Assembly: GCA_036000965.1 (NCBI GenBank)
Contig: DASYUT010000180.1
Span: 1-64,000 of the forward strand
Direction of reading: 5' to 3'
Source of the DNA: Actinomycetes bacterium
GTDB taxonomy: Bacteria; Actinomycetota; CALGFH01
DNA length: 64,000 nt
Shown piece by piece: positions 10,429 through 18,395 of this stretch; the first letter of the stretch is position 1, and the number at the start of each line of letters is the position of its first letter. The notes beneath the pieces were generated by a model, which was given only the letters and a program-made list of their open reading frames with translations, was not told the DNA's origin and did not search any database. The position numbers and the translations under genes are program-made.

Positions 10429-11151
10429 CTACCCGGCCGCGGCCCGGTCCAGCAGCCAGGTGACCGCGCCACCGGCCTGCTCGACGGTGGCCACCGCGCG
10501 GGCGATGGGCAGGTCGGAGTCCAGCCGTGTCAGGGCCTGGGCGACCGGCGCGGCCTTCTCTTGCCCGGCGGCCAGCACCAGCAGCCGCTCGGCGCCGGCC
10601 AGGGCGGCCAGGGTGAGGCTCACCCGGTCGGGCGGTGGCTTGGGCGCGCCGTGGACCGCGACCACCAGCCGGTCGACCACCTCGAGCTCCGCGTGGCCGG
10701 GGAACAGCGACAGGCAGTGCCCGTCCGGGCCCACCCCGAGCCAGACCAGCTCGAGCCGGGGCACTCCGGCGGGGTTGGGCGGCAGCGCGCGCAGCCTGGC
10801 CTCGTACTCGGCGGCGGCCTGCGCGGCGGGCAGCTCGCCGCGCAGGCGGAGCAGGTTCCGTTCGGGCACCGGGACGTGGTCGAGCAGGGCCGCGGATGCC
10901 TGGCCCCAGTTGGACTCGGGGTGGTCGACCGGCACGCAGCGCTCGTCACCCATGGCCACCCGCACCCGCTCCCACTCGACCCCGGCTCGCAGGTCATGGC
11001 CGGCCAGGCGGCGGTAGGCGGCCACCGGGCTGGTGCCGCCGGTCAGCACCCACGTGCACGACCCGTACGCGTCCACCGCCGCCTCGATGTCGGCGATGGC
11101 CGCGCGCGCGGCCGCCTCGGCCAGCGCGCCCGCGTCCTGGACCACCTCCAC
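10429..11151 (-). CDS. pgl: 6-phosphogluconolactonase
   Basis: A protein of about 240 residues of the NagB/DevB sugar isomerase fold. The phosphate-binding loop WVLTGGTSPVAAYRRL, the block VRVAMGDERCVPVDHPESNWG and LELVWLGVGPDGHCLSLFPG are diagnostic of DevB-type lactonases, which hydrolyse 6-phosphogluconolactone between zwf and gnd in the oxidative pentose phosphate pathway. The start is uncertain. GTG 11151 gives the normal N-terminus (VEVVQDAGALAEAAARAA) but lies about 13 bases after AGGGGAG; a GTG at 11214 has no ribosome site. It is the last gene of the tkt-tal-gnd-zwf-opcA-pgl set, separated from opcA by about 110 bp. Confidence 0.9.
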   Translation of the reverse strand: MEVVQDAGALAEAAARAAIADIEAAVDAYGSCTWVLTGGTSPVAAYRRLAGHDLRAGVEWERVRVAMGDERCVPVDHPESNWGQASAALLDHVPVPERNLLRLRGELPAAQAAAEYEARLRALPPNPAGVPRLELVWLGVGPDGHCLSLFPGHAELEVVDRLVVAVHGAPKPPPDRVSLTLAALAGAERLLVLAAGQEKAAPVAQALTRLDSDLPIARAVATVEQAGGAVTWLLDRAAAG

Positions 11152-11188
11152 CCGACCGATGGCGCTCCCCTCCCTCCTCGTGTCCGCC

Positions 11189-11255
11189 CGGCCGCTGGTG
11201 CGCCCGGCGGGCACGCGGCGCCCCTCGTTGCGCCCGTCCGGCCGCTGGTGCGCCC
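11189..11255. repeat. Direct repeat between opcA and pgl
   Basis: The sequence CCGGCCGCTGGTGCGCCCG occurs twice with a period of about 37 bases in the short gap between opcA and pgl, next to the opcA stop. It codes for nothing visible. It belongs to the series of short locus-specific duplications seen beside many genes in this window. Confidence 0.6.
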
Positions 11256-11262
11256 GCCGTGG

Positions 11263-12354
11263 TTACTGCTCGGCCAGGGTGGCCGCCTGCAACAGGGCCT
11301 CCTCGAAGATGCGCTCGCGCCCGAACACCTCCAGCTCGGCGCCCAGCCCGGCCGGGTCGCTGACCAGGCCGGCCAGACCGACCTTGCGGCGGGTGGTGGG
11401 GTGCCCGGGCGTCTCAACGGTGGCGACCAGGTGGCCGGGCGGCGCCTCCACCCGGATGCTGGCCGGGCCGTCGTCGGTGGCGACCTGCAGGTCGACCCTG
11501 GTGAGGGTGCCTGACCCGAGCGCCTGAGTGATGCGCGCCTCGCAGGTGCCCCGCTCGGTGGCGTACCGGGCGACCCAGTCGTCGCCGCTCAGGTGGGCCC
11601 GGTCCAGCGCCCAGCCGAGCCGGGAGGCGAACCACCCGGTCAGCTCGAGCCCGGCGGTTGGCTCGACCGCGTCCACCCGCAGCCAGCGCACCCGGTCGAC
11701 CGCGCTGCGCAGCGGCGGGCCGCCGAACGGCGCGGCGAGCAGCTCCCGCCAGGGTGTCAGCCGCTGCCAAACGCAGTCCGACAGCGCCGCGGTCAGCGCC
11801 GAGGCCGCCTTGGCCAGCCTGGCCAGGTCGGCGGGCGGGTCGGCGAACGCGGCCGAGTCGACGATCAGCCGGTTGCTGACCGAGTTGAGCTCGTCGAACG
11901 CCTCGTGCGCGAACGGCGGCGTACCCCACCAGAAGGTGAACACCGGCAGCTCGGGCAGTAGCAGCGGCAGCACCACCGCGGTCAGGTGGCGCGGGGGGAC
12001 GGTGGCCTGCACGACCACCTCGTCCCAGGCCATGCCGGGCCCGCTCCTGGGGTCCTGCTGGACCAGCCGGGCCCAGGCGCGCACCCCCTTCCTGCCCTCG
12101 GGTGGCTCGGCGATCAGCGCCACGCAGCGTGACGGCGCCCGCGGCCCGAGCCGCTCGACCGCGGCCAGCGCCTGCTGGCCGGCGGCCCGGTCGGGGCAGA
12201 CAACCACGAGATTGGCCACGCTGGCACGCACGAGCATGCCGTGGTCGCCTTCCCACTCCCTGCGCTGGCGCTCGAGGACTTTCTCGACGTCGGCCAGGGC
12301 GACCGGCTCCAGCCCCCAGCCCCGCACCTCGCCCCGCCGGGCCGTCTCGGTCAC
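11263..12354 (-). CDS. opcA: Glucose-6-phosphate dehydrogenase assembly protein OpcA
   Basis: A 363-residue actinobacterial/cyanobacterial OpcA, the allosteric partner needed for full G6PDH activity. Recognisable parts are the N-terminal half with NLVVVCPDRAAGQQALAAVE and the signature PELPVFTFWWGTPPFAHEAF, followed by LIVDSAAF. GTG 12354 overlaps the zwf stop as GTGA and follows GGAGGC, so the two proteins are made together, as expected for a complex. OpcA-type adjacency to zwf is a strong marker of Actinomycetota (or Cyanobacteria). Confidence 0.93.
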   Translation of the reverse strand: MTETARRGEVRGWGLEPVALADVEKVLERQRREWEGDHGMLVRASVANLVVVCPDRAAGQQALAAVERLGPRAPSRCVALIAEPPEGRKGVRAWARLVQQDPRSGPGMAWDEVVVQATVPPRHLTAVVLPLLLPELPVFTFWWGTPPFAHEAFDELNSVSNRLIVDSAAFADPPADLARLAKAASALTAALSDCVWQRLTPWRELLAAPFGGPPLRSAVDRVRWLRVDAVEPTAGLELTGWFASRLGWALDRAHLSGDDWVARYATERGTCEARITQALGSGTLTRVDLQVATDDGPASIRVEAPPGHLVATVETPGHPTTRRKVGLAGLVSDPAGLGAELEVFGRERIFEEALLQAATLAEQ

Positions 12355-13898
12355 GGCCGCCTCCAGCGCCGGCCGGGCTGGTGGCGCGCGATCAGCTCGT
12401 CGGCCGCCTTCGGGCCCCACTCCCCCGCCGCGTAGTTGGGGAAGTCGGGCGGGGGCGCCTCGGCCCAGCGGTCCAGGATCGGCTGCACCACCTGCCAGGC
12501 CAGCTCGACCGAGTCCCAGCGGGGGAACAAGGTCGGGTCGCCCACCATCACGTCGAGCAGCAGGCGCTCGTACGCGTCGGGCAGGTCGTCGGCGAACGCG
12601 GTGCCGTAGGAGAAGTCCATGTTGACCGAGCGGACCTCCATGGACGGGCCGGGCACCTTGGCGCCGAACTTCATGGTGATGCCCTCGTTGGGCTGGATGC
12701 GCAGGACGAGCGCGTTGGGCTCCAGCCCGTCCTGGGCCGCCTCCCCGAACGGCAGGTGCGGCGCGGCCTTGAACTGGACCACGACCTCGGTGGCCCGCTT
12801 GGGCAGCCGCTTGCCGGTGCGCAGGTAGAAGGGGGTGCCCGCCCAGCGCCAGTTGTCGATCAGCAGCTCGAGCGCCACGTAGGTCTCCACCGCCGAGTCG
12901 GGCGCCACGTCGTGCTCGTCCCGGTAGGCGGGCACCTGCTGGCCGTCGACCCAGCCCTCGCCGTACTGGCCGCGGACGACGTTGCGGTCGACCGTCTCCC
13001 CGGTCATGCGGCGCACCGCCTTGAGCACCTTGGCCTTCTCGTTGCGGACGTCCTCGGCCTCGAAGGTGGCCGGCGGCTCCATCCCGACCAGGGCGAGGAC
13101 CTGCAGGGCGTGGTTCTGGATGATGTCGCGGATCGCGCCGGCGGTCTCGTAGAAGTGGCCCCGGTGCTCGATGCCGAGCGACTCGGCCACGGTGACCTGC
13201 ACGTGGTCGACGTAGCGGTGGTTCCAGACCGGCTCGAAGATGCCGTTGGCGAAGCGGAACGCGATGATGTTCTGGACGCTCTCCTTGCCCAGGTAGTGGT
13301 CGATGCGGAACACGTCGCGCTCGGGGAACACCTCGGTGACCAGGGCCTGCAGCTCGCGGGCGGAGGCCAGGTCGTGGCCGAACGGCTTCTCGACCACCAC
13401 CCGGGACCAGCCCCGGTCCCAGGCCCGGCCGCCGATGCCGGACTTGCCGATCCCGCGGACGGTGTCGGGGAACAGCCTGGGGATGAGCGACAGGTAGAAC
13501 AGGCGGTTGCCGTCGGTGCCCAAGTCGCGGTCGAAGCGGTCGAGCAGGTCGCCGATCCGGGCATAGGTGTCGGGGTCGTTGGACGACCCGCTGATGTAGT
13601 GCAGCCGCCTCGCGAACGACTCCCACACCTCCTTCTGGATCGGCTGGGTGCGGGAGAACTCCTCGACCGCCTTGCGCATGTCGGCCCGGTACTCCTCGTC
13701 GGAGAACTCGGTGCGCGAGGACCCCACCATGGCGAAGTTCTGCGGCAGCAGCCGGTGCAGCTCGAGGTTGTACAGCGCGGGGACGATCTTGCGATGGGCG
13801 AGGTCGCCGGAGCCGCCGAACACCACCATCGCGGTCGGGGGCGGCGTGGCCCGGACCCGGTCACCGACCACCAGCGGGTTGCTGTCCCCTGAGGTCAC
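12351..13898 (-). CDS. zwf: Glucose-6-phosphate 1-dehydrogenase
   Basis: A 515-residue NADP-linked dehydrogenase for the first step of the oxidative pentose phosphate pathway. The nucleotide-binding loop reads VFGGSGDLAHRKIVPALYNL, with Gly instead of the commoner Ala at its second position. The active-site block RIDHYLGKESVQNIIAFR contains the substrate-binding His and Lys. GTG 13898 follows GGAGGTGCCGCG and overlaps the gnd stop as GTGA; the zwf stop in turn overlaps opcA. The chain of overlapping genes implies one transcript with gnd and opcA. Confidence 0.95.
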   Translation of the reverse strand: MTSGDSNPLVVGDRVRATPPPTAMVVFGGSGDLAHRKIVPALYNLELHRLLPQNFAMVGSSRTEFSDEEYRADMRKAVEEFSRTQPIQKEVWESFARRLHYISGSSNDPDTYARIGDLLDRFDRDLGTDGNRLFYLSLIPRLFPDTVRGIGKSGIGGRAWDRGWSRVVVEKPFGHDLASARELQALVTEVFPERDVFRIDHYLGKESVQNIIAFRFANGIFEPVWNHRYVDHVQVTVAESLGIEHRGHFYETAGAIRDIIQNHALQVLALVGMEPPATFEAEDVRNEKAKVLKAVRRMTGETVDRNVVRGQYGEGWVDGQQVPAYRDEHDVAPDSAVETYVALELLIDNWRWAGTPFYLRTGKRLPKRATEVVVQFKAAPHLPFGEAAQDGLEPNALVLRIQPNEGITMKFGAKVPGPSMEVRSVNMDFSYGTAFADDLPDAYERLLLDVMVGDPTLFPRWDSVELAWQVVQPILDRWAEAPPPDFPNYAAGEWGPKAADELIARHQPGRRWRRP

Positions 13899-14833
13899 CG
13901 CGGCACCTCCGTCCTGTGCGCCGGGTGGCCGCCGAACTCGTTCGTGTGCACCGGGTGGCCGCCGAACTCGTTGCGCAGGGCGGAGATCAGCCTGTCGGCG
14001 TAGGAGTCCTCCACCCGCGAGCGCAGCCGCATGATCAGCGACAGGTTGATGACCGGGACGGGCACGTCCTTCTCCAGGGCCTCCTGGACCGTCCAGCGCC
14101 CCTCGCCGGAGTCCTCGACCCAGCCGCTGAAGCCGGCCAGCTCCGGGTCCTTGGCGTAGGCGGACGCGATCAGGTCCAGCAGCCACGAGCGCACCACGCT
14201 GCCGTGCCGCCAGAGCTCGGCGACCTGGTGCAGGTCGAGGTCGTAGTCGCTGGCGTGGAGGATCTCGAAGCCCTCGGCGTAGGCCTGGAGGAGGCCGTAC
14301 TCGATGCCGTTGTGCACCATCTTCACGTAGTGGCCGGCCCCGGACGGGCCGACGTGGGCGTGGCCGCCCTCGGGGGCGAGGGTGCGGAAGGCCGGCTCGG
14401 CCTGGGCGAACGCATGTTCGGGTCCGCCGACCATCAGGCAGAAGCCCTCCTTGAGGCCCCAGACGCCACCGGAGGTGCCGACGTCGAGGAAGGCGATCCG
14501 CTTCGCCGCGAGGGCCCGGGCCCGGGCCACCGAGTCCCGGAAGTGGGAGTTGCCCCCGTCGATCAGCACGTCCCCGGGGTCGAGCAGCTCGGCGAGCCGG
14601 TCGATCGCCTCCTGGGTCGGCGCCCCGGACGGGACCATCACCCAGACTGTCCGCGGCGGCTCCAGCTTGTCGCGGAGCTGCTCGAGGGTGGCGGCGGGCT
14701 CGGCGCCGTCGGCCGCGACCGCCTCGATCGTCTCGGGCGACCGGTCGAAGGCGACCACCCGGTGGCCGCTCTTCAGCAGCCGGCGGGTCAGGCCGGCCCC
14801 CATCCGTCCGAGCCCCACCATGCCGATGTCCAC
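13895..14833 (-). CDS. gnd: 6-phosphogluconate dehydrogenase, short GndA/YqeC type
   Basis: A 312-residue decarboxylating dehydrogenase of the short class that is often NAD-dependent. Seen are the Rossmann start MDIGMVGLGRMGAGLTRRLL, the substrate loop LIDGGNSHFRDS, DVGTSGGVWGLKEGFCLMVGG and the catalytic HYVKMVHNGIEYG. The C-terminus after ALRNEFGGHPVH carries a second copy of NEFGGHP, a ten-residue in-frame duplication right before the stop. GTG 14833 follows GGGAGGACACCAGC. It is placed 40 bp after tal. Confidence 0.93.
   Translation of the reverse strand: MDIGMVGLGRMGAGLTRRLLKSGHRVVAFDRSPETIEAVAADGAEPAATLEQLRDKLEPPRTVWVMVPSGAPTQEAIDRLAELLDPGDVLIDGGNSHFRDSVARARALAAKRIAFLDVGTSGGVWGLKEGFCLMVGGPEHAFAQAEPAFRTLAPEGGHAHVGPSGAGHYVKMVHNGIEYGLLQAYAEGFEILHASDYDLDLHQVAELWRHGSVVRSWLLDLIASAYAKDPELAGFSGWVEDSGEGRWTVQEALEKDVPVPVINLSLIMRLRSRVEDSYADRLISALRNEFGGHPVHTNEFGGHPAHRTEVPR
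13915..13974. repeat. 30-bp tandem duplication at gnd 3' end
   Basis: Two copies of a 30-base unit containing CCGGGTGGCCGCCGAACTCG lie about 20 bases inside the gnd stop. The duplication is in frame and adds one NEFGGHP(V/A)H(T/R) decapeptide to the C-terminal tail, beyond the usual family end. Two base differences between copies show it is not brand new. Confidence 0.9.
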
Positions 14834-14873
14834 GCTGGTGTCCTCCCTGCCACGCTGCTGTCGAGGGTGCGGG

Positions 14874-15998
14874 TCAGCCGACGACCCTGGCGCGCTTGGC
14901 CTCGACCGTGTCGAGGGCGGCCTGGTAGCTGTCGGCGAACTTCTTCACGCCCTCCTCTTCGAGCTCCCGGCCGACGGTGGCCTCGTCGATGCCCAGCGCG
15001 GCCAGGTCCGACCAGAGCGCGTGGGCCCGGTCGAGGCCCTCGGTGGCGGTCTGGCCGCGGACCACGCCGTGGTCGGCGAACGCCTCGATGGTCTCCAGCG
15101 GCATGGTGTCGACCGTCTGCCTGGCCACCAGCTCCTCGACGTACATCACGTCGCGGTAGGCCGGGTTCTTGGTGGAGGTCGACGCCCACAAGGGGCGCTG
15201 GACCCGGGCGCCCTCGCGGGCCAGGGCCTCCCAGCGCGGCCCGGTGAACGTCTGCTGGAACACCTCGTAGGCGAGCTTGGCGTTGTCGATCGCGGCCGTG
15301 CCCAGGCGGGCCCTGGCCCGCTCGGCGTCGGGGCCGCCCCGCTCCACGACCGCCTGCAGCTTGGCGTCGACGTTGGTGTCGACCCGGCTCACGAAGAACG
15401 AGGCGACGCTGGCGACCGACTCGAGGTCCCCGCCCGCGTCGGCCAGGTCCTCGAGCCCGGCCAGGTACGCCTCGATGACCTCCCGGTACCGTTCGATCGA
15501 GAAGATGAGGGTCACGTTGACGTTGATGCCGGCGCCGATCGAGGCCCGGATCGCGGGGATGCCAGCGGCGGTGGCGGGGATCTTGATGAACACGTTGGGC
15601 CGGTTGAGGGTGTCGAAGAGCCGTCGCGCGTCGCGCACGGTGGCGTCGGTGTCGTTGGCGATGCCAGGGTCCACCTCGAACGACACGTAGCCGTCGCCGG
15701 CGTGCTGCTCGTAGACCGGCTCGAGCTCGGCGGCGGCGGCCCGGATGTCGTCCAGGGCGAGCGCCTCGAAGATGGCCTTGGCGTCCAGGCCCTCGCGGGC
15801 CAGCCGCGCGATGTCGTCGTCGTAGAACGAGCCCTCGCCCATGGCCTTCTGGAAGATGGTCGGGTTGGAGGTCACTCCGACGACGAAGTACTGGTCGCGG
15901 AGGCGGCGCAGCTCCCCCTTCTGGAGCCAGTCGCGGGCGATCGAGTCGACCCAGACGGCGACCCCCTGGCGGGTGAGCTCTTCGAGTGGACGGGTCAT
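14874..15998 (-). CDS. tal: Transaldolase
   Basis: A 374-residue transaldolase of the actinobacterial/cyanobacterial length class, transferring dihydroxyacetone units in the non-oxidative pentose phosphate pathway. Visible are VAVWVDSIARDWL, GVTSNPTIFQKAM, the Schiff-base region NVFIKIPATAAGIPAI with the active-site Lys, INVNVTLIFSIERY and the late block RPLWASTSTKNPAYRDVMYV. ATG 15998 follows AAAGGAGCCTGAC. It lies between tkt (about 50 bp) and gnd (about 40 bp), in operon order. Confidence 0.95.
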   Translation of the reverse strand: MTRPLEELTRQGVAVWVDSIARDWLQKGELRRLRDQYFVVGVTSNPTIFQKAMGEGSFYDDDIARLAREGLDAKAIFEALALDDIRAAAAELEPVYEQHAGDGYVSFEVDPGIANDTDATVRDARRLFDTLNRPNVFIKIPATAAGIPAIRASIGAGINVNVTLIFSIERYREVIEAYLAGLEDLADAGGDLESVASVASFFVSRVDTNVDAKLQAVVERGGPDAERARARLGTAAIDNAKLAYEVFQQTFTGPRWEALAREGARVQRPLWASTSTKNPAYRDVMYVEELVARQTVDTMPLETIEAFADHGVVRGQTATEGLDRAHALWSDLAALGIDEATVGRELEEEGVKKFADSYQAALDTVEAKRARVVG

Positions 15999-16049
15999 GT
16001 CAGGCTCCTTTGCTGCGCTCGCGCGCGTGCGCGCGCTGCCGTTGGATCG

Positions 16050-18155
16050 TCAGGCGGGCAGGTCGTCGGGCGGGCCCCCGCCGCTGGCGGCGGACCCGGA
16101 GCCGCTGCGGCGACCGGCCCGCTGGTGGACGGCCCTGGCCCGGGCCGCGATGTTGTCGGGGGTGAAGCCGTTCTTCTCGAGCACGGTGGCGCCCGGCGCG
16201 GACGCGCCGAAGTGGTCGATGCCGAACGCCTCGCCGGCGTCGCCGACCCACCGTTCCCAGCCGAACCGTGCCGCCGCCTCGACCGACAGGCGGGCGCTGA
16301 CCGCCGGCGGCAGGACCTGGTCGCGGTAGGCCTGGTCCTGGTCCTCGAACAGCTCCCAGCAGGGCATGGAGACCACCCGGGTGGGGATGCCGCCGGCCTG
16401 GAGCTGGTCGCGGGCGGCCAGCGCCACCCACACCTCGCTGCCGCTGGCGATCAGGATCAGCTCCGGGTCGCCTCCCTGGGCCTCGGCGAGCACGTAGGCG
16501 CCGCGGTGCAGCCCGTCGGCCCTGGCGTGGGTGGAGCGGTCGATCGGGGGCAGGTCCTGGCGGCTGAGCGCGAGCGCGGTCGGGCCGTCGGTGCGGCGGA
16601 TCGCCGCCCGCCACGCCTCGGCGGTCTCGGGAGCGTCGGCCGGGCGGACCACGCGCAGGACCGGCATCGCGCGCAGGCTCGCGAGGTGCTCGACGGGCTG
16701 GTGGGTGGGCCCGTCCCCGCCCAGCCCGACCGAGTCGTGGGTCCACACGTACACCACGGGCAGGTCCATCAGGCAGGCCAGGCGGACGGCGGGCCGCATG
16801 TAGTCGGAGAAGATCAGGAAGGTGGCGGCGAAGGGGCGCAGGCCGCCGTGCCCGGCCAGGCCGTTGGTGACCGCGCCCATGCCGTGCTCGCGGACGCCGT
16901 AGTGGAGGTTGCGCCCGGGGCCGTCCGGGCCGTAGTCGCCGGCGCCGGTCAGCTCGGTCTTGTTGGACTCGGCCAGGTCGGCCGAGCCGCCCAGGAAGTT
17001 CGGCAGCCGCGCCGCGATCGCGTTCATGACCACGTTCGACGCCGACCTGGTGGCCTGCTTCTTCGGCTCGGTGAACAGCTTGTCGAGGTCGGCGTCCCAG
17101 CCTTCGGGCAGGTCGCCCCTGATGCCCGCCTGCAGCTCGGCGGCCAGGTCGGGCTCGGCCTGGGCGTAGGCCTCCAGGCGCTGGTACCACTGGCGCCGGG
17201 CCTGCTGGTTGGCCGGGACCCGCGCCCGCCAGCGGTCGTAGACGCCGTCGGGCACGTAGAAGTGCTTGTCGGGGTCCCAGCCGTAGACGTGCTTGGTCGC
17301 CCGGACCTCCTCCTCGCCGAGCGCCGCCCCGTGCGCCTTGGAGGTGTCCTGGGCGTGGGGCGCGCCCCAGGCGATGTGGCTGCGCAGCCGGATGAAGCTG
17401 GGCCGGTCGGGCTCCTCGACCGCGGCCTGGTAGGCGGCGGCGATCTCCTCTAGGTCGTTGGCGTCCTCGACATGCTGGGTGTGCCAGCCGTAGGCCCGGT
17501 AGCGGGCCTCGACGTCCTCGGCGAAGGCGATCTCGGTCGGGCCGTCGATGGTGATGTGGTTGTCGTCGTACAGCAGGGTGAGCTTGCCGAGCCTGAGGAA
17601 GCCGCCGATCGAGGACGCCTCGCTGGCCACGCCCTCCATCATGTCGCCGTCGGAGGCGAACACCCAGGTCCGGTGGTCGATCACCCGGTGCCCGTCCCGG
17701 TTGTAGCGGTCGGCCAGGAACCGCTCGGCGGCCGCGAACCCGACCGAGTTGCCCACGCCCTGGCCGAGCGGTCCGGTGGTGACCTCGACCCCTGGGGTCA
17801 GGTGGCGCTCGGGGTGCCCGGGCGTGCGCGAGCCCCACTGCCGCTGCTGCTTCAGGTCGTCCATGGTCAGGTCGTAGCCGACCAGGTGCAGCGCCGCGTA
17901 CTGGAGGATGGAGGCGTGCCCGTTGGAGAGCACGAAGCGGTCGCGGTCGAACCAGTCCGGGTCGGCAGGGTCGAAGGTGAGGAACCGGGTCCAGAGCACG
18001 TAGGCGGCGGGGGCCAGCGCCATGGCCGTGCCCGGGTGGCCGTCCCCGGCCTTCTGGATGGCGTCCATGGCGAGCACCCGGAGGGTGTCGACGGCGAGGC
18101 GGTCGAGGTCGGCGCCTCGGGCGGCTTCGGTGGTCGCGCTGGCTTGGGTGGTCAC
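16050..18155 (-). CDS. tkt: Transketolase
   Basis: A 701-residue thiamine-diphosphate transketolase, the usual full length. The N-terminal half has AGDGHPGTAMALAPAAYVLW, LSNGHASILQYAALHL and the TPP/Mg region FASDGDMMEGVASEASSIGG. The middle has REHGMGAVTNGLAGHGGLRP and VWTHDSVGLGGDGPTHQPVEHLA. GTG 18155 follows GAGGAGCCGCT. It is the promoter-proximal gene of the pentose phosphate operon. It reshuffles two-carbon units between sugar phosphates together with the neighbouring transaldolase. Confidence 0.96.
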   Translation of the reverse strand: MTTQASATTEAARGADLDRLAVDTLRVLAMDAIQKAGDGHPGTAMALAPAAYVLWTRFLTFDPADPDWFDRDRFVLSNGHASILQYAALHLVGYDLTMDDLKQQRQWGSRTPGHPERHLTPGVEVTTGPLGQGVGNSVGFAAAERFLADRYNRDGHRVIDHRTWVFASDGDMMEGVASEASSIGGFLRLGKLTLLYDDNHITIDGPTEIAFAEDVEARYRAYGWHTQHVEDANDLEEIAAAYQAAVEEPDRPSFIRLRSHIAWGAPHAQDTSKAHGAALGEEEVRATKHVYGWDPDKHFYVPDGVYDRWRARVPANQQARRQWYQRLEAYAQAEPDLAAELQAGIRGDLPEGWDADLDKLFTEPKKQATRSASNVVMNAIAARLPNFLGGSADLAESNKTELTGAGDYGPDGPGRNLHYGVREHGMGAVTNGLAGHGGLRPFAATFLIFSDYMRPAVRLACLMDLPVVYVWTHDSVGLGGDGPTHQPVEHLASLRAMPVLRVVRPADAPETAEAWRAAIRRTDGPTALALSRQDLPPIDRSTHARADGLHRGAYVLAEAQGGDPELILIASGSEVWVALAARDQLQAGGIPTRVVSMPCWELFEDQDQAYRDQVLPPAVSARLSVEAAARFGWERWVGDAGEAFGIDHFGASAPGATVLEKNGFTPDNIAARARAVHQRAGRRSGSGSAASGGGPPDDLPA

Positions 18156-18289
18156 AGCGGCTCCTCGGGCTGATGGTCGGTGAGCGGGCAGCGGCGTGAG
18201 GCTCGCTCCAAAGGCTACCCCCGCGAGGGCGCCCCCGACCGCGCGTCCACAACCTGCCTCCGGGGGCCGGCCGCAGCCGGCGGCGGCGG

Positions 18290-18395
18290 GTGGCAGACGA
18301 GACCGGGTGGCCCCCAGACGGGCCGGCGGGCCCCAGACGGGACAGGACCGGGTGGGCCCAGACCGGGCCGGCGAGCCCAGACCAGGCCGGCGGGG
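18290..18395. repeat. Degenerate repeats after the ppk stop
   Basis: Four imperfect copies of a unit around CCAGACCGGGCCGGCGGGC (19-22 bases) fill the gap downstream of the polyphosphate kinase stop and before the transketolase promoter. There is no convincing reading frame. Copies differ by single bases and spacer length. Confidence 0.65.

Noticed and set aside
13004-13864. Long open frames of Ser/Arg/Pro-rich sequence overlapping zwf, and many like them on both strands
   Set aside because: High G+C leaves antisense and shifted frames open. They have no domain character and overlap strongly conserved genes.
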